Assembly (NCBI RefSeq): GCF_016758195.1
Contig: NZ_QYAC01000009.1
Coordinates: 62,001-126,000, forward strand
Direction of reading: 5' to 3'
Length of the DNA stretch: 64,000 nucleotides
Origin: Leucobacter chromiireducens subsp. solipictus
GTDB lineage: Bacteria > Actinomycetota > Actinomycetes > Actinomycetales > Microbacteriaceae
In this document: positions 1 through 8,748 of the stretch, in pieces
How positions within the stretch are numbered: position 1 is the stretch's first letter
How the letters are laid out: every line of letters begins with the position of its first letter
The notes under the pieces: generated by a model
The model's input: the letters and a program-made list of their open reading frames with translations, nothing else
Told to the model about the DNA's origin: nothing
Database searches by the model: none
Program-made: the position numbers and the translations under genes

Positions 1-3000
1 GCCACGAAACTCAGTTCGCTCTCACTCACCGGGGGCGGCCACGATCTCTCGGCCGCCGGTGCGCTCGACGCGCTCGCGAGCGCACCGAAGCTTGCGACCC
101 TCTTCATGACCGGCGCGCAGGTGACTGACGCCTCGCTCCCAGGTCTCGCCGGTGCGCCGCTTCTCGCGACCGTGACGCTCAAGGAGAATCCGGAGCTTTC
201 GGACCTCTCCCCGTTGGGGACACTGCCAAAGCTTCGGAAGCTCGACATTTTTGACAATCCGAAGGTGAGTGATCTTTCCCCGCTTGCGGATCGCACGCTT
301 CTGACAGACTTGACCGCCGGCAAGCTTCCGCTCGTTACCGACCTCAGCCCGCTCCGGAACCTGACCGCGCTCACGTACCTCAACGTGCAGAAGAATGCGG
401 TGACCTCGCTCTCACCGCTGTCGGGTCTGACCGCGCTCACCTCGCTGACTGCGTCGATGAACCCGATCACCTCACTCGAGCCCCTTGCCGCTCTGACCGC
501 AATGAGGAACCTCGATGTCCAGAGCGCGCAGCTGACCAGCCTGCGCGGGATCGAGGATATGGTCGACCTCAGGACCCTCGATATCGCTGGCAATGCCACA
601 CTGAACGGCAAGATCGACGAGATCGCAGGGAAGCCGCAGCTGACCCGGATCCACATGAACGCGGTGGGGGCGAGCGACACGGCACCGCTCTCCGGGCTCA
701 CGTCGCTCACGAATCTGCAGGCTCTGGGGAACCACTTCGCCTCAATTGTGGGACTGCCCGCAGCCCCCGGCCAGGTCTCCACGGGCACCTTTGCGGTCAC
801 TGCGCAGCAGGTCCCTGGAGCAGCGCAGTACGTGCCCAAGGGCGCGAAAACGTTCCGATACGACGTCACGGGAGATCTTGAGCTCCGAGACGGGTCGTTC
901 CCCGCATTCGGGGGCAACCAAGTGCCAACGCTGTCCCCAGAGTTCCCGCTCGTCGACATCAAGGTGTACCCAGCAATCCCGCAACTCGAGTACTCCTTCT
1001 CCGAGAACCCGCAGGGCAACGACCGATTTGCGGGAACGGTTGGACTGCCGATCGTGTGGAGCACGATTGAGAGCATCGACAGCGCAACGATCACGCAGGG
1101 AACGAGCTGGTCGCAGCCGATCTCGTACACGAGCGGCTTCCCTGCGGCGAGCTTCGCCCTTGCCGGGGATGTCCCGGAGTGGGTGGCGATCGATCCCAGT
1201 GATGGGACGATGTCGGGCACGCCGGATGAAGAAGGGGATTGGGCCTTCGAGCTGCGCGTCGCAGACGCGCTCGGCAACACGATGACCCAGCGGGTACATC
1301 TCTCCGTTCCCGCTGCCGCGAATGCGGTTGTCGAGATCGGCGCAGATCAGACGGCGGAGGCACCGGGCACCCTGGAATTCACGGTGACGCGCTCGGCGCT
1401 TTCGGCGGAGGCCTGGCAGGGTGCCGTCTCCGTTGATGTGGCAACGCTCGACGGAACCGCGACGGCCGGTGTCGACTATGTTGCCGTCAGCGAGACGCTG
1501 ACGTGGGACGCGAACGACACAAGCGACAGGATCGTGCGGGTCGACACCCTGCCGGGGAGCGCGGGAGGAGAAAGCCGGGCGTTCACCCTGGAACTGAGCA
1601 ACCCGAGCGCGCACGCCGAGCTGGGGGCCGGGTTCAGCAGCGACGGAATCATCACGTATCCCGTGCCCGAACCGACCACGATCGCGTTCGGCGGAGACCA
1701 GGTTGCGGAGGCAGGAGAATCCTTCAGCTTTGTGGTCTCGCGCGATGATGCGCAGCTTAACCCCTGGACGGGGGAGGCCAGCGTGCGGGTGACGAGTCAG
1801 GACGAGACCGCAATTTCGACGGGAGACGACCGCGACTACGATGCCATTGACACGACGGTGACGTGGGCGGCGGGAGAGACCGGCCCACAGCTCGTCGAGG
1901 TGACGACCTATCCAGGGAACGCGGGGGACGACGACCGTGAATTCGAGCTCGTGCTCTCCGATCCCGCGCCGACGAGCTTCACGCAGCTCGGCAGCCCTGC
2001 GCATGTGACCGGAACGATGGCGTTCCCTGAGCCTGAGCTGACCACGGTCGAGATCGAAGCTCCTCAGGGGGTCCGAGCCGGCGAAACCGTGCAGTTCTCC
2101 GTGACCAGGACGGACGCCGCCGTGAATCCGTGGCTCGGGGCGGTGACCGCCCGCGTGATCACGACGGACGGAACCGCGATCGCTGGCGAACACTATGTGT
2201 CGGAAGAGGTCGAGCTGCGGTGGGAGGCGGGCGACACCGACGCGCGGATCATTGAAGTAGCCACGCTTCCGGTGGCGGCGGGCGACCCAGATCGCTCGTT
2301 CGAACTCGTCATCGCGGACACCGGAACGCACACCACGGTGGGGAACGCAGCCGGGACCGCCACCATCGCGGCAGCGGTGCCCGGGACGACGGTGTTTACC
2401 GTGTCCGGGGAGCCGCGCGAGCTTGCGGGACGGACGCTCGAGTTCACCGTGGAACGTGCGGACGCGGAGAGTGATCCGTGGACGGGGATCGCGACCGTCA
2501 ACGTTGCCACACAGGACGGGACTGCGCGCGCCGGTGCACACTACGTCCCGGTCGCCGAGACGCTGAGTTGGAACCCCGGGGACACGCGCGCGCAGACGGT
2601 GGCGGTCAGGACGATGCCCGTTCCTGCCGGGGATCCCGAACGCACGTTCTCCCTGGTACTGTCCGGCCCGACACCGGTGGAATACTCGGCGATCGGGGCG
2701 GCCGGGGCTGGTGTGGGGACCATCGTTGCCGAGACGAAGCCCGATCCCGGAACCCCAACGGACCCGGGAGAATCGACAGACCCCGGGGAACCGACGGACC
2801 CGGGAGGGACCACCGAACCCGGCGGCCCGGCCGAGCCCGGGGGAACCTCGGACCCCCAGACGCCCCGCCCGCCGACCGCGGGGCCGGGCACCAACGACGC
2901 GGGAACCGCGTCACCGCAGGGTCTCGCAACCACCGGCCGGGGGCTGAGCGCACTGGTGTGGTGGGGCGTACTGTTGAGCACGATGATCGGCGGCGGTCTC

Positions 3001-3033
3001 GCGGTTCTCGGCGCGCGGCGGCGCGGCGCGTAG
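1..3033 (+). CDS. Cell-wall-anchored LRR / Calx-beta surface protein (5' end outside window)
   Basis: The frame is open from base 1, so the N-terminus and any signal peptide lie upstream; 1010 residues are visible. Residues about 1-250 are leucine-rich repeats (recurring L..L..L..N with L-S-P-L turns). Residues about 360-440 resemble a bacterial Ig-like (He_PIG) domain with a W-V-A-I-D-P...G-T-P signature. Four Calx-beta-like domains follow (about 443-557, 559-678, 681-790, 798-910), each with a D-G-T-A-x-A-G-x-x-Y-V-type motif. A Pro/Gly/Glu/Asp-rich spacer (about 913-973) leads to LATTG (975-979), a hydrophobic segment and an RRR tail. LAxTG is the motif used by class E sortases in high-GC Gram-positives, so the protein is probably linked to peptidoglycan, with the repeats displayed for adhesion or protein binding. 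The ligand is unknown. Domain borders are read by eye. Confidence 0.88.
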   Translation, partial: ATKLSSLSLTGGGHDLSAAGALDALASAPKLATLFMTGAQVTDASLPGLAGAPLLATVTLKENPELSDLSPLGTLPKLRKLDIFDNPKVSDLSPLADRTLLTDLTAGKLPLVTDLSPLRNLTALTYLNVQKNAVTSLSPLSGLTALTSLTASMNPITSLEPLAALTAMRNLDVQSAQLTSLRGIEDMVDLRTLDIAGNATLNGKIDEIAGKPQLTRIHMNAVGASDTAPLSGLTSLTNLQALGNHFASIVGLPAAPGQVSTGTFAVTAQQVPGAAQYVPKGAKTFRYDVTGDLELRDGSFPAFGGNQVPTLSPEFPLVDIKVYPAIPQLEYSFSENPQGNDRFAGTVGLPIVWSTIESIDSATITQGTSWSQPISYTSGFPAASFALAGDVPEWVAIDPSDGTMSGTPDEEGDWAFELRVADALGNTMTQRVHLSVPAAANAVVEIGADQTAEAPGTLEFTVTRSALSAEAWQGAVSVDVATLDGTATAGVDYVAVSETLTWDANDTSDRIVRVDTLPGSAGGESRAFTLELSNPSAHAELGAGFSSDGIITYPVPEPTTIAFGGDQVAEAGESFSFVVSRDDAQLNPWTGEASVRVTSQDETAISTGDDRDYDAIDTTVTWAAGETGPQLVEVTTYPGNAGDDDREFELVLSDPAPTSFTQLGSPAHVTGTMAFPEPELTTVEIEAPQGVRAGETVQFSVTRTDAAVNPWLGAVTARVITTDGTAIAGEHYVSEEVELRWEAGDTDARIIEVATLPVAAGDPDRSFELVIADTGTHTTVGNAAGTATIAAAVPGTTVFTVSGEPRELAGRTLEFTVERADAESDPWTGIATVNVATQDGTARAGAHYVPVAETLSWNPGDTRAQTVAVRTMPVPAGDPERTFSLVLSGPTPVEYSAIGAAGAGVGTIVAETKPDPGTPTDPGESTDPGEPTDPGGTTEPGGPAEPGGTSDPQTPRPPTAGPGTNDAGTASPQGLATTGRGLSALVWWGVLLSTMIGGGLAVLGARRRGA

Positions 3034-3060
3034 CCGCGCGGCGGGGCAGGCACACGAAAA

Positions 3061-3086
3061 CGCACCCGGGCATCCGCCCGGGTGCG
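3061..3086. terminator. Bidirectional terminator hairpin
   Basis: A perfect 10-bp stem (CGCACCCGGG / CCCGGGTGCG) with a 6-nt loop lies between the convergent surface-protein gene and the small minus-strand gene. There is no clear T-run, as is common in high-GC actinobacteria. Confidence 0.8.
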
Positions 3087-3103
3087 TGAGTGGTGGAGCG
3101 TCG

Positions 3104-3328
3104 CTACTTCTTGGGGACGACGGGCGAGTCCTCGCCCGTGAGGCGCGACCGCAGTGCGGAAGCGCGGAGGATGTCTCCCTCGAGGAAGCCAATTTCTTCA
3201 ACGGATAGTGAGGAGTTCGCCTTCGCCTTACCAATGGCCTCGAAGGCGGTCTGGATCTCATTTTCGAGACCCAAGGTCACGATCTCTTGGACCTCCTGGG
3301 GGAGGCGCTGGAAACTTTCAGACGGCAT
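3104..3328 (-). CDS. Small hypothetical protein (74 aa)
   Basis: A 74-residue, mostly helical, charged protein with no membrane segment and no family I recognise. It starts M-P-S-E-S-F-Q-R-L-P and ends in a Lys-rich tail. It lies convergent to the surface-protein gene across a shared terminator. No Shine-Dalgarno sequence is visible; a TAAACT box sits 7 nt before the ATG, which fits a leaderless transcript like several other genes here. Evidence that it is real: the start and promoter context, actinobacterial codon bias, and a position exactly between a terminator and a divergent gene. Function unknown. Confidence 0.6.
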   Translation of the reverse strand: MPSESFQRLPQEVQEIVTLGLENEIQTAFEAIGKAKANSSLSVEEIGFLEGDILRASALRSRLTGEDSPVVPKK

Positions 3329-3485
3329 GAGTCACAGTTTACCGAGATCAGGGCGACAACGGCGAACCGAGTTTTGCGCTCGGTGCGTGAAGTCTCGGTG
3401 TCGATTCCGGAGAAGAGGGACGTCACAGTCCCCATTCACCTTCCCCCTGCTAGCGTGACAGCAGGATCGAGAAGGCGAGACATCC

Positions 3486-3968
3486 ATGCGAACGCACCGC
3501 GTGCAGCCCGTCCTGCGTCCCGCGCAGGCGCTGGTAGCCGTTCTCGGAGTCGCCCTCTTTGTACTGCTGGGGATGCTCGGCATGCACCTGCACGAGACCC
3601 CTTCGACGGGCGCGTTTCTCTCGGGAAACGCGGTGAGCCAGAGCACTGAGCACCGAAGCGCCGTGTGGAACGCCGGCGCGGCTGCCGAGTCGCACGGGGC
3701 GTTCGCGCTCGACGCGGGCACCCCCCTCGACACGGGTGCCGGTGAGCCGGTCCCGGGGAATGGTGGCGGCCTCGGCGAGCTCGAGATGGCGACCGCTTGT
3801 ATGCTCGCGCTCCTGGTGACGATGGTGCTGCTCGCGCCGCGTGTCTGGCGGATCAGCGCGCGGCGATCCCCGGCCCGAGGTGCGGCCGGCACCGCGTGGG
3901 CGCGCGCACTCGGCAGTGCGGCACCCGCCCGGTCACTCTTCGTGTTGCTGTCGATCAGCCGGACCTGA
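3486..3968 (+). CDS. Two-TM small membrane protein, DUF6153-like
   Basis: 160 residues with an N-terminal hydrophobic helix (about 13-35, ending G-M-H-L-H-E-T-P), a polar Gly/Ala-rich loop, and a second helix (about 102-120, with A-C-M-L-A-L-L-V). This topology and the M-H-x-H motif after TM1 resemble DUF6153 proteins, which I recall near copper and envelope genes in actinobacteria; the family call is tentative. A purine-rich GAGAAGGCGAG precedes the ATG. The gene is followed at 101 nt by a CtaG-like gene and then a DsbA-like gene, suggesting one envelope redox or metal cassette. The exact role is unknown. Confidence 0.65.
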   Translation: MRTHRVQPVLRPAQALVAVLGVALFVLLGMLGMHLHETPSTGAFLSGNAVSQSTEHRSAVWNAGAAAESHGAFALDAGTPLDTGAGEPVPGNGGGLGELEMATACMLALLVTMVLLAPRVWRISARRSPARGAAGTAWARALGSAAPARSLFVLLSISRT

Positions 3969-4069
3969 ACGGCGGCGCGCCGCGCGGACCGTCGGTGCCG
4001 GGGATCTGAGCCTGGCCTCCCCGCGGTTCGTGGACCCCGATTCGATCCGCAGAGAAAGCCCGATGTCTG

Positions 4070-5029
4070 GTGTATTCCGCACTGCTCACCGCCTCCGAAC
4101 GGTATGAGCTGACCACGCTGTTCGCCTTCGATGCGTCGAGCGCTTCGCCCCTGTCCTGGGTGGCGCTCGCGTGCGCCCTGCTCTACCTGGCAGGCGCGCT
4201 CTCGCTGTGGCGCGCCCGGAAACGGTGGAGCGTGCTCTCCACCCTGTCGTTTCTGTTGGGCTGCCTCATCTGGTGGGCGGCCACGGGCCTTCGCGGCAAT
4301 GCGTTCGCGGAGGATCTCGTGTCCGTGCTGCTGTTCCAGCAGATCACCCTCCTGGTCGCGGTCCCGCCGCTCCTCCTCATGGGGGCGCCGGGCCGCCTGA
4401 TCCTGCGCGCCGTCCCGCGCGCTGGGTGGGGACGACCGATACGCCGCCTGGCCCTCGCCGGATACCGCTCACGGACCGCGCACGCGCTCCTGCACCCCGG
4501 TGTCGCGATCTTGGTGGCCGGGATCGCCTTCCCCGGCCTGTACTTCACCGACGCCCTGAGCTGGGTGCTTGCCCTTCCGGGTGGGCACCTCCTGCTCCTC
4601 ACCCTGTTCTTGGTGTTCGGGATCATCGCCGGGGCGCCGCTCTGGTCGTTGGACCCGCTGCCGCGCCGCCCCTCCTTCGTGGTTCGCCTGATCGACGTGT
4701 TGATCGAGATCCAGATTCACGCGCTGTTCGGGCTGATCCTGCTCCGCAGCGGCGGGGCGATGTTCCAGTGGTATGCGCAGGATCCGGAGGGGTGGGGGAT
4801 CAGCCGCGCCCTGGACCAGGCGATCGGGGGCGGCCTCGTGTGGTCGTACGGCGAGCTGCCGCTCCTGCTCGTACTGATCGTCACACTGTCGAAGTGGCGT
4901 ACGAGCGATATCCGCCGCGCGACGCGTCGGCAACCCCAAGAAGACGCCGACCTCGACGAATACAACGCCTACTTGGCGCAGGTTGCTGAACGCGACCGGC
5001 GCCCTCACACTCAGGAGAACTCCCGATGA
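4070..5029 (+). CDS. Cytochrome c oxidase assembly factor, CtaG/caa3 type, multi-pass membrane protein
   Basis: 319 residues with about seven to nine hydrophobic helices. Family hallmarks include R-x-x-x-A-F-A-E-D-L followed by L-L-F-Q-Q-I-T-L (H or Q position of the CtaG family), L-L-L-M-G-A-P-G-R, and a G-x-L-W-S-Y-G-E-L-P segment near the C-terminus. The caa3_CtaG family is involved in cytochrome oxidase maturation, probably copper delivery. The start is GTG at 4070 with AGAGAAAG 11 nt upstream; a nearby ATG at 4063 is out of frame. The stop overlaps the next start by 4 nt (ATGA), so translation of the DsbA-like partner is coupled. In some actinobacteria such proteins act in copper uptake rather than oxidase assembly. 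Confidence 0.8.
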   Translation: MYSALLTASERYELTTLFAFDASSASPLSWVALACALLYLAGALSLWRARKRWSVLSTLSFLLGCLIWWAATGLRGNAFAEDLVSVLLFQQITLLVAVPPLLLMGAPGRLILRAVPRAGWGRPIRRLALAGYRSRTAHALLHPGVAILVAGIAFPGLYFTDALSWVLALPGGHLLLLTLFLVFGIIAGAPLWSLDPLPRRPSFVVRLIDVLIEIQIHALFGLILLRSGGAMFQWYAQDPEGWGISRALDQAIGGGLVWSYGELPLLLVLIVTLSKWRTSDIRRATRRQPQEDADLDEYNAYLAQVAERDRRPHTQENSR

Positions 5030-5760
5030 CTCAGTCAGACCCCCAGCCCGGCACGCAGCCGCCCGCCCCTCAGTCCCCGAAGCGGCCTATGAGCCGCTCT
5101 GCGAAGGCCGCATTGATCACGATTCCCGCGGTGTTCCTCGTGTTCCTGGTGTTCATCGTGATCGCGCTGTTCGCCCGTTCGAGCGCGCAATCGGAGGCGA
5201 GCGAGGCTGTGGCCGCGAACCGCGTGCCGCTTGTGCAGGAAAACTCCCGGGTGCTTGACGACGCGGGGCCCGAGGCCCCGACGCTGGTCGAGTTTTTGGA
5301 TTTCGAGTGCGAGGCATGCGGGGCGCTGCATCCCGTCGTCGAGGACATCCGGGAACAGTACGATGGCCGTATCAATGTCGTCGTCCGCTACTTCCCGATC
5401 CCGGGCCACCTGAACTCGATGACCTCGGCGGTGGCGGTGGAGGCGGCCGCGCAGCAGGGGCAGTTCGAGGCGATGTACCGGAAGATGTTCGCCACGCAGA
5501 CGGAGTGGGGTGAGCGGCAGGACTCCGAAGCCCTGCGATTCCGCGGCTTCGCCGAGGAACTCGGGCTCGATATGGCAGCGTATGACGCCGCGGTCGCCGA
5601 TCCCGCGACCGAGGCGCGGGTGGCCGAGGACTTCGCGGCCGGGCAGGCGCTCGGCGTGCAGGGCACGCCGACGTTCTTCATCGACGGGGAGCTGGTCACC
5701 CCGACTCAGGTGTCCGACCTGACCGACGCGCTCGACGGCGCGCTCGCGGCGCGCGAGTAA
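5026..5760 (+). CDS. Membrane-anchored DsbA-like thiol-disulfide protein
   Basis: 244 residues. A Pro/Gln-rich cytoplasmic N-terminus is followed by one membrane helix (about residues 28-50), then an extracytoplasmic thioredoxin fold of the DsbA-like/thioredoxin_4 family. The active site is C95-E-A-C98 (in F-E-C-E-A-C-G), and a G-T-P-T-F-F motif supplies the probable cis-proline (about P215). The likely role is oxidising or isomerising disulfides in exported proteins, or keeping cysteines of a copper-site protein in the right state. It overlaps the CtaG-like gene by ATGA and ends just before a strong hairpin, so it is the last gene of the cassette. Confidence 0.88.
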   Translation: MTQSDPQPGTQPPAPQSPKRPMSRSAKAALITIPAVFLVFLVFIVIALFARSSAQSEASEAVAANRVPLVQENSRVLDDAGPEAPTLVEFLDFECEACGALHPVVEDIREQYDGRINVVVRYFPIPGHLNSMTSAVAVEAAAQQGQFEAMYRKMFATQTEWGERQDSEALRFRGFAEELGLDMAAYDAAVADPATEARVAEDFAAGQALGVQGTPTFFIDGELVTPTQVSDLTDALDGALAARE

Positions 5761-5790
5761 GACAGTCGGGGGGAGGGGCGGGCCCCGGGG

Positions 5791-5823
5791 CTGAGCAGGG
5801 GCCCAGCCCGGACCCCTGCTCAG
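5791..5823. terminator. Bidirectional terminator hairpin
   Basis: A perfect 11-bp stem (CTGAGCAGGGG / CCCCTGCTCAG) with an 11-nt loop. It lies between the convergent DsbA-like gene and the SDR gene, and its right arm includes the SDR stop codon. Confidence 0.85.
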
Positions 5824-6530
5824 AACCGGTCGTCGAGGATCGCGGGCATGACCAGCTCGCGCACGGTGGAGGCGGGAGACAGGCCGAGCAGCGTGGTGAC
5901 GACGGCCACGACGTCGTGCACGGGGATCAGCGTGCCCTCGCCACGCGCCGCCGCCTCCGCGCGCGGGACGGAGAGAGTGTCGTCGGTGTTGAGATAGCCC
6001 AGCTGCAGGGTCGTGACGCCGAGTCGGTCGCCGTGATACCGGGCGCGGAGGGCGTCCGCAATGCCGTTGAGGGCCGCCTTCGACGCTCCAAATGCGACCT
6101 CCGGCCGGCCGCTGCGGGGCAGCCCCGAGGTGGAACCCGTGAGGATCACCCGCGGCTGCGCGCCGGCGAGCAGCAGCGGCATGAGGCGCTGGAGGAGCAG
6201 GATCGGCCCGGCGACGTTGCTCGCGAGCAGGCCGAGCGTGACGGCGTCGTCTTGGGCGGCGAAGTCGTAGTCATCACTGAACGCGGTCGGCTCCCACACC
6301 CCGAGGTTGTAGAGCACCCCGTCCAGCACTCCGCCGGTGTCCGAAATGGCACCGACAACGGTGTCGGCGGCCGTCGCCGGGTCGCTGAAGTCCGCCGCGA
6401 TCCAGCGCGCGGGATCGACGTCCGCCGGGACGCTCCGGGACACCCCCACGGTGTCGTGTCCCGCGGCCGCGAGACCGTCGAAGAGCGCGCGGCCGAGCCC
6501 GGAGCTCGCACCAACAATCAGGAGTCGCAT
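5820..6530 (-). CDS. Short-chain dehydrogenase/reductase with Phe at the catalytic Tyr position
   Basis: 236 residues with an SDR Rossmann fold: N-terminal G-A-S-S-G-L-G (7-13) for NAD(P) binding, Y-N-L-G near residue 80, and the catalytic Ser region T-G-S-T-S-G. The canonical Y-x-x-x-K motif reads F-G-A-S-K, with F147 (codon at 6090-6092) replacing the catalytic tyrosine. Either it has lost classical oxidoreductase activity, or it uses another acid, or it serves as a binding or regulatory protein. It is divergent from the photolyase gene with a 91-nt shared promoter region. The substrate is unknown. Confidence 0.85.
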   Translation of the reverse strand: MRLLIVGASSGLGRALFDGLAAAGHDTVGVSRSVPADVDPARWIAADFSDPATAADTVVGAISDTGGVLDGVLYNLGVWEPTAFSDDYDFAAQDDAVTLGLLASNVAGPILLLQRLMPLLLAGAQPRVILTGSTSGLPRSGRPEVAFGASKAALNGIADALRARYHGDRLGVTTLQLGYLNTDDTLSVPRAEAAARGEGTLIPVHDVVAVVTTLLGLSPASTVRELVMPAILDDRF

Positions 6531-6621
6531 GATGTGAAGTATGCCACTCCCTCGGTCCGCGCTCCTGCGAAGTCGCCGCGGCTGCGCCGGCCGAGCCCGT
6601 GCGCATCATAGGCTGAACGTG

Positions 6622-7977
6622 ATGACAACTCTGGTGTGGTTCCGTGACGACCTGCGACTCGCCGACCACCCGGCGCTCGCCGCGGCGGCGACGGACCCTG
6701 GCGGCCTGATCGCGCTGTTCGTGCTGGACGAGGTGTCGGCGGGGGTGCGGCCCCTCGGAGGCGCTGCGCGGTGGTGGCTGCACGGCTCCCTCGAACGCCT
6801 GCGCGACGACCTCGCGGCGCGGGGGATCCCGCTCATCCTGCGCCGTGGCGCGGTGGGCGAGGTGGTTCCCGACGTGGTCGCCGACGCCGGTGTTACGCGC
6901 GTGCTGTGGAACCGTCGCTATGGCGGGGAGCGACACCACGATGCGGCGCTGAAGGAACGACTGCGCGCCGGTGGCGTTGCCGCGCACTCATTCCCCGGAA
7001 ACCTATTGTTCGAGCCGGGCGCGATCCTGAACGGCCAGGGCCTGCCCTACCGCGTGTATTCCGCGTTCTGGCGAGCCTGCCTCGCCCACCCCGCACCGGC
7101 GGCGCCGGTCGCGATCCCGGAACACCTGACCGCAGCCGCGTCGCAACCGCAGTCCGACACGCTCGACGCGTGGGCGCTGCGACCCACCTCGCCCAACTGG
7201 GCCGGTGGGCTCGCCGAACGGTGGACGCCCGGTGAGGCGGCCGCGCAGGCGCGGCTCACGCGGTTCCTCGACGGGGGGACCGCGGGGTACGCGGCCGGCC
7301 GTGATTTCCCGGCGCGCGCAACCGGGTCGGAGCTCTCCCCACACCTCCGCTGGGGCGAGGTCAGTCCGCGCGAGGTATGGCATCGCGCCCTCGACGCGGG
7401 TGCCGACGTCGCCGTGTTCCTGTCTGAGCTGGGGTGGCGCGAGTTCGCGTGGCACACCCTGTTCGCCGCCCCGGATCTGCACCTGCGGGGGCTGAACGCG
7501 CACTTCGACGCGTTCCCCTGGGAAACGGCCCCCGGGGCCGAGTTGGCGGCCTGGCAGCGCGGTGAGACGGGATTCCCGCTCGTGGACGCCGGCATGCGGG
7601 AGCTGTGGCAGACGGGGTTCATGCACAACCGCGTGCGAATGGTGACGGCGTCGTTTCTCACGAAGAACCTGCTCATCGACTGGCGGATCGGGGAGGCCTG
7701 GTTCTGGGACACGCTCGTGGACGCTGACGCCGCGAGCAATCCGTTCAACTGGCAGTGGGTCGCGGGCTGCGGGGCTGACGCGGCACCGTACTTCCGGATC
7801 TTCAACCCGGTGACACAGCAGCACAAGTTCGACCGGGATGGCGCGTACGTTGAGCGCTGGGCACCCGACGCCCTGCTGACACCGGAGATTGTGGATCTGC
7901 GGGCGTCGCGGGTGCGGGCGCTGGCGGCGGCTGATCGGGCACGAGGCGCGACGCCGGGTTCGCCGTCAGCTGAGTGA
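6622..7977 (+). CDS. phr: Deoxyribodipyrimidine photolyase
   Basis: About 451 residues of the class I photolyase/cryptochrome family. The N-terminal antenna-binding Rossmann domain begins T-L-V-W-F-R-D-D-L-R-L. The C-terminal FAD domain has the motifs G-S-E-L-S-P-H-L-R-W-G-E, M-H-N-R-V-R-M and N-W-Q-W-V-A-G-C-G-A-D. It repairs UV-induced cyclobutane dimers using blue light and reduced FAD. The start is set at 6622 because homology begins there and a TAGGCT box lies 7 nt upstream (leaderless); an upstream in-frame extension to 6541 has no family similarity. The last 12 bp overlap the convergent alkylation-repair gene. It sits within a DNA-repair and carotenoid block, consistent with light protection. 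Confidence 0.93.
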   Translation: MTTLVWFRDDLRLADHPALAAAATDPGGLIALFVLDEVSAGVRPLGGAARWWLHGSLERLRDDLAARGIPLILRRGAVGEVVPDVVADAGVTRVLWNRRYGGERHHDAALKERLRAGGVAAHSFPGNLLFEPGAILNGQGLPYRVYSAFWRACLAHPAPAAPVAIPEHLTAAASQPQSDTLDAWALRPTSPNWAGGLAERWTPGEAAAQARLTRFLDGGTAGYAAGRDFPARATGSELSPHLRWGEVSPREVWHRALDAGADVAVFLSELGWREFAWHTLFAAPDLHLRGLNAHFDAFPWETAPGAELAAWQRGETGFPLVDAGMRELWQTGFMHNRVRMVTASFLTKNLLIDWRIGEAWFWDTLVDADAASNPFNWQWVAGCGADAAPYFRIFNPVTQQHKFDRDGAYVERWAPDALLTPEIVDLRASRVRALAAADRARGATPGSPSAE

Positions 7978-8748
7978 CCGCAGACCCCGCCGCACGATCC
8001 GCTCGGTGGCAGCGCCGGGGCTCTGCTCCAACCAGCGAGCCGTGAGTGCGCGGGCCCAGTCCGGCTGGCTTTTCGCGGCGTCATTGATCCAGTTCGCCAC
8101 GGAGTCTTGCACGCTGCGGTCGGGGTCGGCGCGGAGCGGCTCCAGGAGTGGCTCGCCCAGCTCGGGGACGGTCTTGAACGCGGCGATATGCGCGGCCCAC
8201 ACACCACGCGGCCGCAGCGCCTCGCTTGCGAATCGCCGGATCCGCGGTGACGGGTCGCCGGTCCAGGCGGTGAGCCCGGCAACGGCCTCGGGCAGCCGCG
8301 CGACCAGCGGTGCGCGAACCGCCATCCAGGCCCACTCGCGGACCGTGAAGTGCGGGTCGTCGGCGAAAGGGCGGATCCGGGTGAGAAGCTGCGCGGTCGC
8401 CCGGTGCGGGGCGAGGTGGTCGAGCGGCTGCGCCCCGACCGCGAAGCTCGCCCACCCCCGCACCGTGTCGGAGGGGTGCGCGGCGAGGGGAGCGAGCTCC
8501 GCCGCGCTGAGGTGGGCGTGGACCGCGACCCCTATCGCGGTCATTCGTTTCAGGATTCCGAGCTGCTGCGCCTCCGCGGCGGCTGCACGCAGCGCGGGGC
8601 TGGCATCGGGCACCGCCGCGCGCAGCAGCGCGGGATGGTCGATGGCGAGCGCCTCGGTGAGCGTGCGTGCCTGCGCGGTTCCGGCATTGAGCGCGGCGAG
8701 GTGCTCCGGGGTGATGTCGCCGATCCGGCGCGCACCCGACTCAGCCAC
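7966..8748 (-). CDS. HEAT-repeat DNA alkylation repair protein (AlkC/AlkD type)
   Basis: 260 residues built of helical HEAT-like repeats. The most diagnostic stretch is F-A-S-E-A-L-R-P-R-G-V-W then L-L-E-P-L-R-A-D-P, followed by Q-D-S-V-A-N-W-I-N-D-A-A-K, typical of the DNA alkylation repair family that removes 3-methyladenine-type lesions without base flipping. The start is GTG at 8748, preceded by AGGA at suitable spacing and overlapping the MarR stop by 8 nt (GTGGCTGA); an upstream in-frame start lies wholly inside the MarR gene. Coupling to MarR suggests co-regulation. It converges on and overlaps phr. Substrate specificity is not visible. Confidence 0.82.
   Translation of the reverse strand: MAESGARRIGDITPEHLAALNAGTAQARTLTEALAIDHPALLRAAVPDASPALRAAAAEAQQLGILKRMTAIGVAVHAHLSAAELAPLAAHPSDTVRGWASFAVGAQPLDHLAPHRATAQLLTRIRPFADDPHFTVREWAWMAVRAPLVARLPEAVAGLTAWTGDPSPRIRRFASEALRPRGVWAAHIAAFKTVPELGEPLLEPLRADPDRSVQDSVANWINDAAKSQPDWARALTARWLEQSPGAATERIVRRGLRSLS

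Noticed and set aside
742..2541. 599-codon minus-strand frame inside the surface protein gene
   Set aside because: Arg/His-rich shadow of the GC-rich coding sequence; no ribosome-binding site and no known domain.
6541..6621. N-terminal extension of photolyase
   Set aside because: No similarity to photolyases, and a TAGGCT box 7 nt before ATG 6622 fits initiation there.
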